This document shows positions 9,976 through 17,884 of a stretch of 64,000 nucleotides of DNA, one piece after another. The position numbers were made by a program, and so were the translations under genes. The notes under the pieces were generated by a model. The model did not search any database and had not been told where the DNA came from. It saw nothing but the letters and a program-made list of their open reading frames with translations. How positions within the stretch are numbered: position 1 is the stretch's first letter; each line of letters opens with the position of its first letter. The stretch is from Pseudothauera lacus (GTDB lineage: Bacteria > Pseudomonadota > Gammaproteobacteria > Burkholderiales > Rhodocyclaceae), in the NCBI RefSeq assembly GCF_003034845.1, contig NZ_PZKC01000012.1, positions 1-64,000 of the forward strand, written 5' to 3'.

Positions 9976-10142
9976 GCCCCCTCCCCTTCAAGGGGGGCGA
10001 AGGCGGGGTTTCGCAGAGCACCGCTCTGCGCCGCCGGAGCGGCGGAGCAAAGGGGAGACTCCCGGCTTGGGGTGGGGATGGGTCTGAACCGCGCAAGCAA
10101 TACCCCATCCCCCTCCCTGCCTCCCCCTTGAAGGGGGAGGAG
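9976..10142. repeat. dispersed intergenic repeat, copy A
   Basis: Begins with CCCCTCCCCTTCAAGGGG, contains GCGGGGTTTCGCAGAGCACC, a CCGCCGGAGCGGCGG palindrome and GGGGTGGGGATGGGT, and ends with CCCCCTTGAAGGGGGAGG. Most of these blocks recur in copy C in the opposite orientation. It fills the gap between ntrC and birA; no gene is seen in it. Confidence 0.8.
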
Positions 10143-10221
10143 CATCCCGCCCCTGCCCACGGGGCAGCGCAGACAGTGCGCTTTCCGCGATAATGGCGGG
10201 CCTCACGCCAGCGTTACCGCC

Positions 10222-11022
10222 ATGATCGCCGCCCCCGCCACCTTCGACCTTCCGGCCTGCCTGCAGGCACTTGGCCTCCGTGCCGGCGCCTTTGCCATCC
10301 GCGCGGTGGACGAATGCGCTTCCACCAACAGCGCACTGGTGGACCATCCGCCCGCCGACGACGGCCGCATCCACGTCCTGCTCGCCGAGCGCCAGAGCGC
10401 CGGGCGCGGCCGGCGCGGGCGCAGCTGGATGGCCTGGCCCGGCGCCAGCCTGACCTTTTCCGCCCTGTGGCGCTTTCCGACCGGCAGCCCGGTACCGGCC
10501 GGGCTCTCGCTGGTCGCCGGCATTGCCGTCGCCCGCGCACTGGAGAGCCTCGCCATCCCCGGCGTGCAGCTGAAGTGGCCCAACGACGTGCTGATCAATG
10601 GCGACAAGGTGGCCGGCATTCTCGTCGAGCTGATCCCCGGCCGTGGGCGCACCCCGGCGGCGGTGATCGGCATCGGCATCAACCTGGGGCTGCCGCCGGA
10701 CGCCGCCATCCCCGGACACAACGGCATCACCGACCTCGCCAGCCACGGCCAGCCGCCATCGCGCGACGCCCTGCTGGGGCGCGTGCTGGCCGAGCTCCAC
10801 GACCTCTTCGCGACCTATGCCAGTGCCGGCTTCCCCGCCCTGCGCGGGGCGTGGATGCAGCGCAATGCCTTCGCCGACCTGCCGGTGCGCATCGAGGGCG
10901 AAGGCAGCACGGTGCACGGCCGCTGCGCCGGCGTCGATGACGACGGCGCGCTGCTGCTCGACACCTCCGGCGGCCTGCAGCGCATCCTCTCCGGCGAAGT
11001 CTCGCTGCGGGCGGCACCATGA
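10222..11022 (+). CDS. birA: biotin-[acetyl-CoA carboxylase] ligase
   Basis: Activates biotin with ATP and attaches it to the carboxyl-carrier protein of acetyl-CoA carboxylase. At 266 residues it has the catalytic domain (nucleotide/biotin motif GRGRRGRSW near residue 60, KWPNDVLING near 118, KVAGILVE near 129) and the C-terminal domain, but it begins directly with the catalytic part. The winged-helix repressor domain of E. coli BirA is absent, so it should not regulate bio genes itself. It overlaps coaX by 4 nt (ATGA). Confidence 0.93.
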   Translation: MIAAPATFDLPACLQALGLRAGAFAIRAVDECASTNSALVDHPPADDGRIHVLLAERQSAGRGRRGRSWMAWPGASLTFSALWRFPTGSPVPAGLSLVAGIAVARALESLAIPGVQLKWPNDVLINGDKVAGILVELIPGRGRTPAAVIGIGINLGLPPDAAIPGHNGITDLASHGQPPSRDALLGRVLAELHDLFATYASAGFPALRGAWMQRNAFADLPVRIEGEGSTVHGRCAGVDDDGALLLDTSGGLQRILSGEVSLRAAP

Positions 11023-11765
11023 TCCTGCTCATCGACGCCGGCAACACGCGCATCAAGTGGGCCGTTCTCGCCAACGACGCGGCACCCGGCGCATGGCTCG
11101 ACAGCGGCGCGCTGAACCACAGCGAAGTGGCAGGGCTGCGTGCCGTGTGTGCCCGCCATCCGCGCCTTGAGCGCGCCTTTGCATGCAATGTCGCCGGCGC
11201 CGCGCTCGGCGCCGCCATGACCGCCGCGCTGGCGCCGTGCGCACTGCAATGGCTGCACGCCAGCGCACACTGCGCGGGGGTCAGCAACGCCTACGACAAC
11301 CCCGCCCAGCTTGGTGCGGACCGCTGGGCGGCGCTGATCGGCGCCCGCCACCTGCACCCTGGCCCCTGCCTGGTGGTAAGCGCCGGCACCGCAACCACGG
11401 CTGACGTGCTCGACGCCGACGGCCGCTTCCGGGGTGGCGTCATTCTCCCCGGCGTCGACCTGATGCTGCGCGCCCTCGCCGGCAACACCGCCCAGCTGCC
11501 GCTGGCCGACGGTCGATACTGCGACTTCCCGCGCAACACCGCCGATGCCATCGTCAGCGGCTGCCTGCTCGCCCAGGCCGGCGCGGTCAACGCCCTCTAC
11601 GCCCGCGTCGCCACACAGCCGCAGGCCTGCTGCATCCTCACCGGTGGCGCCGCGGCGCGCTTCGCCGACCTGCTGCAGATGCCCCTGTGCAAGGAGGACA
11701 CACTGGTCCTGCAGGGCCTGGCGATCGCCGCCCGGGCACTGCCGCCGGGCGCCCCGATGGGCTAA
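11019..11765 (+). CDS. coaX: type III pantothenate kinase
   Basis: Phosphorylates pantothenate, the first step of coenzyme A synthesis. 248 residues with the acetate-kinase-fold phosphate-binding motif ILLIDAGNTRIKW at the N-terminus, GADRWAALIGA near 103 and SAGTATT near 123. Type III enzymes are not inhibited by CoA. It is translationally coupled to birA, a standard betaproteobacterial pairing. coaE, the last step of CoA synthesis, is 2.8 kb downstream. Confidence 0.95.
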   Translation: MILLIDAGNTRIKWAVLANDAAPGAWLDSGALNHSEVAGLRAVCARHPRLERAFACNVAGAALGAAMTAALAPCALQWLHASAHCAGVSNAYDNPAQLGADRWAALIGARHLHPGPCLVVSAGTATTADVLDADGRFRGGVILPGVDLMLRALAGNTAQLPLADGRYCDFPRNTADAIVSGCLLAQAGAVNALYARVATQPQACCILTGGAAARFADLLQMPLCKEDTLVLQGLAIAARALPPGAPMG

Positions 11766-11849
11766 TATTCGCCCGGACGGCGCAGCCCACGCACCACGAC
11801 GGCGGCATTCCGGCGCCAGTGCGACGCCACACGACATGACGGAGAAATG

Positions 11850-13217
11850 ATGACTGAAGCCACGCGCATCCTGCTCGACGAGAACGAAATCCCCACCCAC
11901 TGGTACAACGTCGTCGCCGACATGCCCAACCCGCCGGCACCGCCGCTGGGGCCCGACGGCAACCCCGCCACCCCCGAGCAGATGGGCGCGATCTTTCCGG
12001 GCGCCATCCTCGAGCAGGAGATGAGCGCCGAGCGCTGGATCGCCATCCCCGACGAAGTGCGCGAGATCTACAAGATCTGGCGTCCGGCGCCGCTGATGCG
12101 CGCAGTGCGCCTGGAGCGCGCGCTGGGCACCCCGGCGAAGATCTTCTTCAAGTACGAAGGCGTCTCCCCGGCGGGTTCGCACAAGCCCAACTCCGCCGTC
12201 CCGCAGGCCTATTACAACCGCCAGGCCGGCATCAAGCGCCTGACCACCGAAACCGGCGCCGGCCAGTGGGGTTCGTCGATCTCCTTCGCCGGGCAGATGT
12301 TCGGCATGGAAGTGCGCGTCTATATGGTCAAGGTGAGCTACCAGCAGAAGCCTTACCGCCGCCTGATGATGGAGACCTGGGGCGCCGAGGTGTTCGCCAG
12401 CCCCTCGGAGATGACCCAGACCGGCCGCGACACCCTCGCCCGCGACCCCGACAACCAGGGCTCGCTCGGCCTGGCGATCTCCGAGGCCGTGGAAGAGGCC
12501 GCCGGGCGCGCCGACACCAACTACACCCTCGGCTCGGTGCTCAACCACGTGCTGCTGCACCAGAGCATCATCGGCCTCGAGGCGAAGAAGCAGTTCGACA
12601 AGATCGGCCTCTACCCCGACGTGGTGATCGGCCCCTGCGGCGGCGGCTCCAGCTTTGGCGGCATCGCCTTCCCCTTCCTCGCCGACAAGGCCGCCGGCGA
12701 CAAGCGTGCGCAGAACCTGCGCTGCGTGGCGGTGGAACCGACCTCCTGCCCGACCCTGACCAAGGGCCAGTACGCCTACGACTTCGGCGACGCCTCCGGA
12801 TTCACCCCGCTGATGAAGATGTACACTCTCGGCCACGACTTCATGCCCCCCGGCATCCACGCCGGCGGCCTGCGCTACCACGGCGACTCGCCGCTGGTCT
12901 CGCAGCTTTTCCACGAAGGGCTGGTCGAAGCCGTGGCAGTGCCGCAGCTGGCCACCTTCGAAGCCGGGGTGCTGTTCGCCCGCAACGAAGGCATCATCCC
13001 CGCACCGGAGTCCTGCCACGGCATCCGCGCGGCCATCGATGAAGCCCTGAAGTGCAAGGAAAGCGGCGAGCCGAAGACCATCCTCTTCAACCTCACCGGT
13101 CACGGCCACTTCGACATGAGCTCCTACGAACGCTTCTTTGGCGGCAAGCTGGAGAACTACGACTACCCCGCCGCAGCGGTGGCGCAGTCCCTCGCCCACC
13201 TCCCGCGCTTCGGCTGA
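11850..13217 (+). CDS. TrpB2-type tryptophan synthase beta subunit
   Basis: PLP enzyme of the TrpB2 subfamily that makes tryptophan from indole and serine. 455 residues, longer than TrpB1 and with the TrpB2 N-terminal extension. The PLP lysine lies in GSHKPNSA (about residue 114); TETGAGQWG and the phosphate-binding [11 protein letters not shown] are also visible. No trpA or other trp gene is nearby, fitting TrpB2 enzymes that act without a tight alpha partner (indole salvage or another beta-replacement reaction). The second of two tandem ATGs is preferred because GGAG lies 5 nt before it. It sits between coaX and the SPOR gene, which often neighbour each other in related genomes (recollection). 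Confidence 0.9.
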   Translation: MTEATRILLDENEIPTHWYNVVADMPNPPAPPLGPDGNPATPEQMGAIFPGAILEQEMSAERWIAIPDEVREIYKIWRPAPLMRAVRLERALGTPAKIFFKYEGVSPAGSHKPNSAVPQAYYNRQAGIKRLTTETGAGQWGSSISFAGQMFGMEVRVYMVKVSYQQKPYRRLMMETWGAEVFASPSEMTQTGRDTLARDPDNQGSLGLAISEAVEEAAGRADTNYTLGSVLNHVLLHQSIIGLEAKKQFDKIGLYPDVVIGPCGGGSSFGGIAFPFLADKAAGDKRAQNLRCVAVEPTSCPTLTKGQYAYDFGDASGFTPLMKMYTLGHDFMPPGIHAGGLRYHGDSPLVSQLFHEGLVEAVAVPQLATFEAGVLFARNEGIIPAPESCHGIRAAIDEALKCKESGEPKTILFNLTGHGHFDMSSYERFFGGKLENYDYPAAAVAQSLAHLPRFG

Positions 13218-13267
13218 CCCTTCGCCGGGAGCCGCCTGACGGCTCCCGGCGACCACCCCCGCACGCC

Positions 13268-13960
13268 ATGTCCATCCTGCGCCTGCTGTTCATCGTCCTG
13301 TTGCTGCTCAACCTGCTGGCCCTGGCGGCCAACCAGGGCTATTTCGGCACTGCGGCACCTGCCGGCGAACCTGAGCGCCTGACCAACCAGCTCCACCCCG
13401 AGCGCATCGCCCTCGACGGCGAACGTCCCCCCGCGGCGCCGCCAGCCCAGCCAGCCCCCTCACAGCCAGCGCCTGCTCCTGCCGCCCCCGCCGGCGCACT
13501 GCCGGTGGCACAAGCCGCGTGCGTCAGCCTCGGTGGGCTCGGCGGCGAAGCTGCCGACACCCTCGCACGCAGCTTCGACGGCCCCCTCTTCGAGGTGCGC
13601 CGCGACAGCACCACGACGACCTCGTCGTGGTGGGTGCGCATCCCCCCCGACGGCACCCGCGAATACGCCGACCGCAAGGGCCGCGAACTGCGCGCGCTGG
13701 GCGTGACGGACTTCTTCATCACCCAGGAGGCTGGCCCCACGCAGTATTCGGTCTCGCTCGGGCTGTTCAAGTCGGAAGCCGCGGCCAACCAGCATCTGGC
13801 CAACCTGCGCCGCGCCGGCGTGCGCAGCGCCGGCATCACCAGCCGCAGCATCACCACCCACAGCCTGCAGATCCGCGGCCCGCAGAGCGAGATCGACACC
13901 CGCCTGGCAAGCGCCGCCCTGCCTGCGGGCACCACCCCGCAGCCATGCACGGAACCCTGA
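13268..13960 (+). CDS. SPOR-domain membrane-anchored protein
   Basis: A 230-residue protein with an N-terminal transmembrane segment (about 3-22), a Pro/Ala linker (about 55-80) and a C-terminal SPOR-type domain (about 85-205, including YSVSLGLFKSEAAANQHLANL). SPOR domains bind denuded septal peptidoglycan, so a cell-division or envelope role is likely. ATG 13268 places the membrane helix at the N-terminus. It follows the TrpB2 gene by 50 nt and precedes a 600-nt repeat-rich gap. Confidence 0.85.
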   Translation: MSILRLLFIVLLLLNLLALAANQGYFGTAAPAGEPERLTNQLHPERIALDGERPPAAPPAQPAPSQPAPAPAAPAGALPVAQAACVSLGGLGGEAADTLARSFDGPLFEVRRDSTTTTSSWWVRIPPDGTREYADRKGRELRALGVTDFFITQEAGPTQYSVSLGLFKSEAAANQHLANLRRAGVRSAGITSRSITTHSLQIRGPQSEIDTRLASAALPAGTTPQPCTEP

Positions 13961-14115
13961 TGCCGATCAAGCCGGCTGCGCCCTTGCGCCGGATTGGCAC
14001 AAACCCTGCCGTGGGCGCGGCCGGGCGAGTCCTGGAGACAGCCACTACCGTTTGCCCTGAGCGAAGCGAGCCCCGCCGCGGGTGTGGCAAAGCAGACGCA
14101 GGAAACGGGTACGCC

Positions 14116-14212
14116 GTTCGCCCTGAGCCTGTCGAAGGGCACTTGATGGCAGTGCCTTCGAACGGGCTTCGACAGGCCGGTCCTGAGCACCGCCGAAGGG
14201 CTCAGCCCCGAC
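14116..14212. repeat. REP-like inverted repeat
   Basis: Starts with GTTCGCCCTGAGCCTGTCG and ends with the roughly complementary GAAGGGCTCAGCCCCGAC, with CTTCGACAGG between. Related blocks recur at 14280-14292 and 14341-14367. The surrounding gap 13961-14556 holds only repeats; I see no gene in it. Confidence 0.6.
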
Positions 14213-14250
14213 GCCCTGTGTGACTGCCGGACTGCCCGCCCATGTCAGTT

Positions 14251-14387
14251 ACTAACCCGGCAACGAAATACGCTATTCCGTTCGCCCTGAGCCCTTCGGC
14301 TACGCTCAGGAGAGCCTTGTCGAAGGGCGTTCGTGCCGACAGGGCTTCGACAGGCTCAGCCCGAACGGTATTTGATTGCCGGGTTAA
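14251..14387. repeat. second REP-like inverted repeat abutting the 176-bp element
   Basis: Outer arms CTAACCCGGCAACGAAATAC and GTATTTGATTGCCGGGTTA are imperfect inverted copies, with GTTCGCCCTGAGC and GCTCAGCCCGAAC inside. The right arm ends in the TTAA at which the MITE-like element is inserted. Confidence 0.6.
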
Positions 14388-14563
14388 CCCGCATTTCTCA
14401 CACCCTCACGTCGCGAGGGGGTCGAGGCGCCGCCGTGGTGCGCCGCACGGACCGATCGACGCCGAAGGCGTAGCTGACACTACGTCGAGGCGGCGTGAGG
14501 GAGTACGGCGTGCCACGGCGAGTGCATCGGCACCCGCAGTAGGGATGGTGTGAGAAATGCGGG
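14388..14563. mobile_element. 176-bp MITE-like element, copy 1
   Basis: Starts CCCGCATTTCTCACACC and ends GGTGTGAGAAATGCGGG, near-perfect terminal inverted repeats, and is flanked on both sides by TTAA. Its reverse complement aligns over its whole length with copy 2 at 43306-43481, which is also exactly 176 bp and is flanked by CTAG. It has no coding capacity. The right end contains the ATG used by coaE. Confidence 0.8.
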
Positions 14564-15183
14564 TTAATAACCCGGTAATCGGCCTCACCGGAGGCATCGG
14601 CAGCGGCAAGAGCGCCGCCTGCGCGCGCTTCGCCGAGCTGGGGGCGGCCATCGTCGATACCGACGACATCGCCCACCAGCTCACCGCTCCCGGCGGCGCA
14701 GCCATCTCCGCCCTGCGCGCAGCCTTCGGCGACGCCATCATCGACCCCCGCGGCGCCCTCGACCGCCCGGCAATGCGCGCCCTCGCCTTTGCCGACGGCG
14801 ACGCGCGCGCCCGCCTGGAGGCCATCCTCCACCCCCTCATCCGCGCCGAGAGCGCGCGCCGCTGCGCTGCTGCCAGCGCCCCCTACATCATCCTCGCGGT
14901 GCCGCTGCTGATCGAAAGTGGCGACTACCGCGCACGCTGCACGCGCATCTGCGTGGTCGACTGCCCTGAAGCGCTGCAGATCGAGCGCGTACGCCGGCGC
15001 AATGCCCTCGACGAGGCGCAGATCCGCGCCATCATCGCCGCCCAGGCCAGCCGCGCGCAGCGCCTCGCCGCCGCCGACGACATCATCGACAACAGCGGCA
15101 GCCTCGCCGACCTCCACCGCCAGGTGGATGCACTGCACCTGCGCTATCTGGCAGCCGCCGCGCCCGGCTCGACATCCTCGTAA
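14557..15183 (+). CDS. coaE: dephospho-CoA kinase
   Basis: Last step of coenzyme A synthesis: ATP-dependent 3'-phosphorylation of dephospho-CoA. 208 residues; P-loop IGLTGGIGSGKS at residues 8-19, DTDDIAHQL near 38, HPLIR near 93 and the lid arginines near 145. The only in-frame start upstream of the P-loop is ATG 14557, which lies within the right inverted repeat of the 176-bp element; an in-frame TGA at 14551 excludes anything longer. No good ribosome site is seen. Its 3' end overlaps the convergent Uma2 gene by 40 nt. coaE is normally followed by zapD and yacG; here two Uma2 genes intervene. Confidence 0.95.
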   Translation: MRVNNPVIGLTGGIGSGKSAACARFAELGAAIVDTDDIAHQLTAPGGAAISALRAAFGDAIIDPRGALDRPAMRALAFADGDARARLEAILHPLIRAESARRCAAASAPYIILAVPLLIESGDYRARCTRICVVDCPEALQIERVRRRNALDEAQIRAIIAAQASRAQRLAAADDIIDNSGSLADLHRQVDALHLRYLAAAAPGSTSS

Positions 15184-15731
15184 AGGGTCGCCAGCGGCAC
15201 GTCCACGCCGATGCTGTGCAGACGGACCACCTGCCCCTCGGCGACCGGATGCAGCACCCACAGGCCTTCGGCGTTCTTGCGGAACAGATCGGCATGGCGG
15301 CGATCCTGCTCGATGAGCAGGTATTCCTGCAGGGTGTCGATGTGCTGGTAGATGCCGAACTTGCGCCCGCGGTCGAAGGCAGCGGTCGATTCCGACAACA
15401 CCTCCACCACCAGTGCCGGGTACTGCTTGGCCAGGGCGGATTCCGGCGTACGGTCGCGCTCGTCGCAGGTAACGAAGACATCCGGATAGAAAACCGCCTC
15501 GGCACGCTCGATGCGCAGCTTCATCCCGGAGACAAAAGTCCGGCAGGGCTTGCCCGCCAGTGCGGCCTTGAGGGCTGAACCAGCATTGAGCAGGATGGTG
15601 TAATGCGCATCCGTGCCGCCCGACATGGCAAACACCTCGCCGGCGAGATACTCGTGGCGCAGTTCCTGAACCTCTTCCCAGCTCATGTAGGCGTCCAGAT
15701 CAAACACGGGGGCGTTCTGCGGCAAGGCCAT
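15144..15731 (-). CDS. Uma2 family endonuclease-like protein (DUF820)
   Basis: A 195-residue PD-(D/E)XK-fold protein of the Uma2/DUF820 family. Family features are seen: HEYLAGEVFAMSGG near residue 25, the catalytic-type YPDVFVTCDERD near 80 and ALVVEVLSESTAAFDRGRKF near 105. The biological role of the family is largely unknown. The start at 15731 is the ATG just before the conserved N-terminus. It is divergent from a paralogue of identical length (164 nt between starts) and overlaps the end of coaE by 40 nt. Confidence 0.88.
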   Translation of the reverse strand: MALPQNAPVFDLDAYMSWEEVQELRHEYLAGEVFAMSGGTDAHYTILLNAGSALKAALAGKPCRTFVSGMKLRIERAEAVFYPDVFVTCDERDRTPESALAKQYPALVVEVLSESTAAFDRGRKFGIYQHIDTLQEYLLIEQDRRHADLFRKNAEGLWVLHPVAEGQVVRLHSIGVDVPLATLYEDVEPGAAAAR

Positions 15732-15895
15732 GGCGGGTCGGCTCCTCATCAACAGCTTCGAGAATAGCCAGCCCCGGCCGGCACGGCAAGCGCAAGAACC
15801 ACCACGTACTCGGCACTCGCGCCAGGCCAACATTGACCGTCTCCGGCAACTTGCCTAAAGTGGGCCATCATGCACACAGCAAGCAGGAGCCCGTG

Positions 15896-16483
15896 ATGGG
15901 TGAAGCACAACCGGTCGCCGCCATCGACCGCGAGATCTACCTGCGCTGGGAAGCCGAACAGGCCGAAAAGCACGAGTACCTCGCCGGCGAGGTCTTCGCC
16001 ATGGTCGGCGTCAGGCGCGAACACGCAATTGTGACCCTCGCCCTCGGCAGTGGTCTGCGCGAGCATCTCAAGGGCACGCCCTGCCAGACCTTTGTCGCCG
16101 ACATGAAACTCCTCGTCGAAGCCGCGGATGCCTGCTTCTACCCCGACGTGATGGTCACCTGCGACGAGCGCGACCGCCGCGCCGAGCTGGTCATCGAACA
16201 CCCCGTTCTGGTGGTCGAAGTACTCTCCGCATCCACCGCCGCCTTCGACCGCGGCGCCAAGTTCGCCGCCTACCGCAAACTGCCCGGCCTGCAGGAGTAC
16301 CTGCTGGTGGACATCGACCAGCGCCGCCTCGAACTCTATCGTCGCAGCGCCGACCACTGGCAGCTCTTCGATACCGACGCCAACGGTACCCTCAGCCTGG
16401 ACAGCGTCGCCATGAGCCTCGGTACCGCGGCTGCCTTCGAGGACCTCCAGCCACCCGCCGCGCAGGCCGCAAGGCCTGGCTGA
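15896..16483 (+). CDS. Uma2 family endonuclease-like protein (DUF820), paralogue
   Basis: Also 195 residues, with the same landmarks as its divergent neighbour: HEYLAGEVFAMVG, YPDVMVTCDERDRR, VLVVEVLSASTAAFDRGAKF and LQEYLLVDIDQRR. Start 15896 is preceded by AGGAG at 6 nt. The two are clearly homologous and probably arose by inverted duplication or joint transfer. The pair separates coaE from zapD. Confidence 0.88.
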   Translation: MGEAQPVAAIDREIYLRWEAEQAEKHEYLAGEVFAMVGVRREHAIVTLALGSGLREHLKGTPCQTFVADMKLLVEAADACFYPDVMVTCDERDRRAELVIEHPVLVVEVLSASTAAFDRGAKFAAYRKLPGLQEYLLVDIDQRRLELYRRSADHWQLFDTDANGTLSLDSVAMSLGTAAAFEDLQPPAAQAARPG

Positions 16484-16631
16484 AGCATCGCGCAGCGCCT
16501 TCACCCGGCACTGCTAAAGAAATATGCGCAGGCAGCGCCGCGCGCCGGGCAAAACCCCGCCGGCACCGGCAAAACCCTGTGCTATCATGCCCCGCAACCA
16601 AGGAGACCTCCCAACTTGCAGGCATGGCGCG

Positions 16632-17387
16632 GTGATTAGCTACGAATACCCTCTCAACGAGCGTATCCGCACGCTCCTGCGCCTTGAGGATCTCTACCGC
16701 AAGATCGCCCACTTCCTGCGCGGCCAGGCCCCGCAGGATCACCACACCGCGCTCATCACCCTCTTCGAGGTACTCGAAGTGGCCTCGCGCGCCGATCTCA
16801 AGGTCGACCTGGTGCAGGAACTCGAACGCCAGCGCCAGATCCTCATGGGCTTCCGCAACAACCCGGAGATCTCCGAACAGGCGCTCTCCGGCGCGCTCTA
16901 CGAGATCGAGCAGGCCTCCGCCTCGCTGCTCGCCATGGCCGGCAAGATCGGCCAGTACCTGCGCGAGAACGACTGGCTGATGGGCATCCGCAGCCGCGCC
17001 TCGATCCCCGGCGGGGTCTGCCAGTTCGACCTGCCCTCCTACCACTTCTGGCTCAACCGCGACGCCGACCACCGCCGCCGCGACCTCGAAGGCTGGCTGG
17101 CGCCGATGACCCCCATCCGCGAAGGCCTCGACATCGTCCTGCGCCTGCTGCGCGCCAGCGGCCGCGGCGAACAGCAGATCGCGCGCTGCGGCACCTACCA
17201 GCTCACCATGGGCGGACGCAGCGCCCAGATGCTGCGCCTGCAGGTGGCCAACAGCGAAGCCGTGGTGCCCGAGATCAGCGCCAACAAGTACGCCATCAAC
17301 ATCCGCTTCGTGATGCCCGAAACCCTCGCCCGCCCGCGTCTGGCAGAGCGCGACGTGGCCTTCGAGCTCACCTTCTGCAGCCTGTGA
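16632..17387 (+). CDS. zapD: cell division protein ZapD
   Basis: Z-ring-associated protein that cross-links FtsZ filaments (DUF1342 family), cytosolic. From the GTG at 16632 it is 251 residues and begins [18 protein letters not shown], matching the family N-terminus. The GTG has only a poor ribosome site; AAGGAG at 16600-16605 is 26 nt upstream, so the true start may be upstream in frame (for example ATG 16587). It overlaps yacG by 4 nt (GTGA). coaE, its usual upstream neighbour, is separated by the Uma2 pair. Confidence 0.92.
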   Translation: MISYEYPLNERIRTLLRLEDLYRKIAHFLRGQAPQDHHTALITLFEVLEVASRADLKVDLVQELERQRQILMGFRNNPEISEQALSGALYEIEQASASLLAMAGKIGQYLRENDWLMGIRSRASIPGGVCQFDLPSYHFWLNRDADHRRRDLEGWLAPMTPIREGLDIVLRLLRASGRGEQQIARCGTYQLTMGGRSAQMLRLQVANSEAVVPEISANKYAINIRFVMPETLARPRLAERDVAFELTFCSL

Positions 17388-17584
17388 GCCAGACCGCCGG
17401 CACCCCGCGCAGCGTCAACTGCCCAACCTGCGGCAAGGCCGTACAGTGGACCGCGGCAAGCACCTGGCGCCCCTTCTGTTCCGCACGCTGCCGCCAGATC
17501 GACCTCGGCGCCTGGGCCACGGAAAGCTACCGCGTCGCCGCGGCCAACCCGCCCGACGGCGACGCCGACGACAGCTCGCGCTGA
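17384..17584 (+). CDS. yacG: DNA gyrase inhibitor YacG (zinc protein)
   Basis: A 66-residue zinc-binding protein that inhibits DNA gyrase in E. coli. The CPTC...CSARC ligands lie at about residues 13, 16, 32 and 36, and the family tail [11 protein letters not shown] follows. It starts with GTG overlapping the zapD stop, so it is translationally coupled. Confidence 0.93.
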   Translation: MSQTAGTPRSVNCPTCGKAVQWTAASTWRPFCSARCRQIDLGAWATESYRVAAANPPDGDADDSSR

Positions 17585-17723
17585 CTCCCGGCCAGCCTCC
17601 CGCCGCCCCTGCAGCGGCAGCCCTGCAACACCCTGCCAGCGTCATGCACAGCCCCCGGACGCCGCAAGCCGTCGTCATTCCCCGCCATCGTGCACTGCAG
17701 CATCCACGCCCCTTTCGCGCCCC

Positions 17724-17741
17724 TGTTGCGCCGATGCAACA
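17724..17741. promoter_or_regulatory. inverted repeat upstream of the porin gene
   Basis: TGTTGC and GCAACA are separated by 6 nt, about 145 nt before the porin start. TTGACC at 17746-17751 could be a -35 but no convincing -10 follows. The 300-nt gap 17585-17884 holds nothing else I can name. Confidence 0.3.
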
Positions 17742-17884
17742 AGATTTGACCGAATGTGCAGCTTTCTCCCTTCCGCGCTTGCGGTGTCACGCCGAGGTTT
17801 GCAGAATCCACCCAACTTCTCGTTAGAGAGGTCAACGGGCCGGGTCACTGACGCGGCCTCAACTTCAAGCAAGAGGAGAAATAC

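Noticed and set aside
10815-13256. 813-codon open frame antisense to coaX and the TrpB2 gene
   Set aside because: High-GC codon bias leaves long open antisense frames; composition is Gly/Val/Ala/His-rich with no motif, while the other strand encodes clear enzymes.
14242-14553. 103-codon frame between the SPOR gene and coaE
   Set aside because: It spans only REP-like repeats and the 176-bp element.
17446-17826. 127-codon frame after yacG
   Set aside because: Overlaps yacG in another frame and lacks start signals and any domain.
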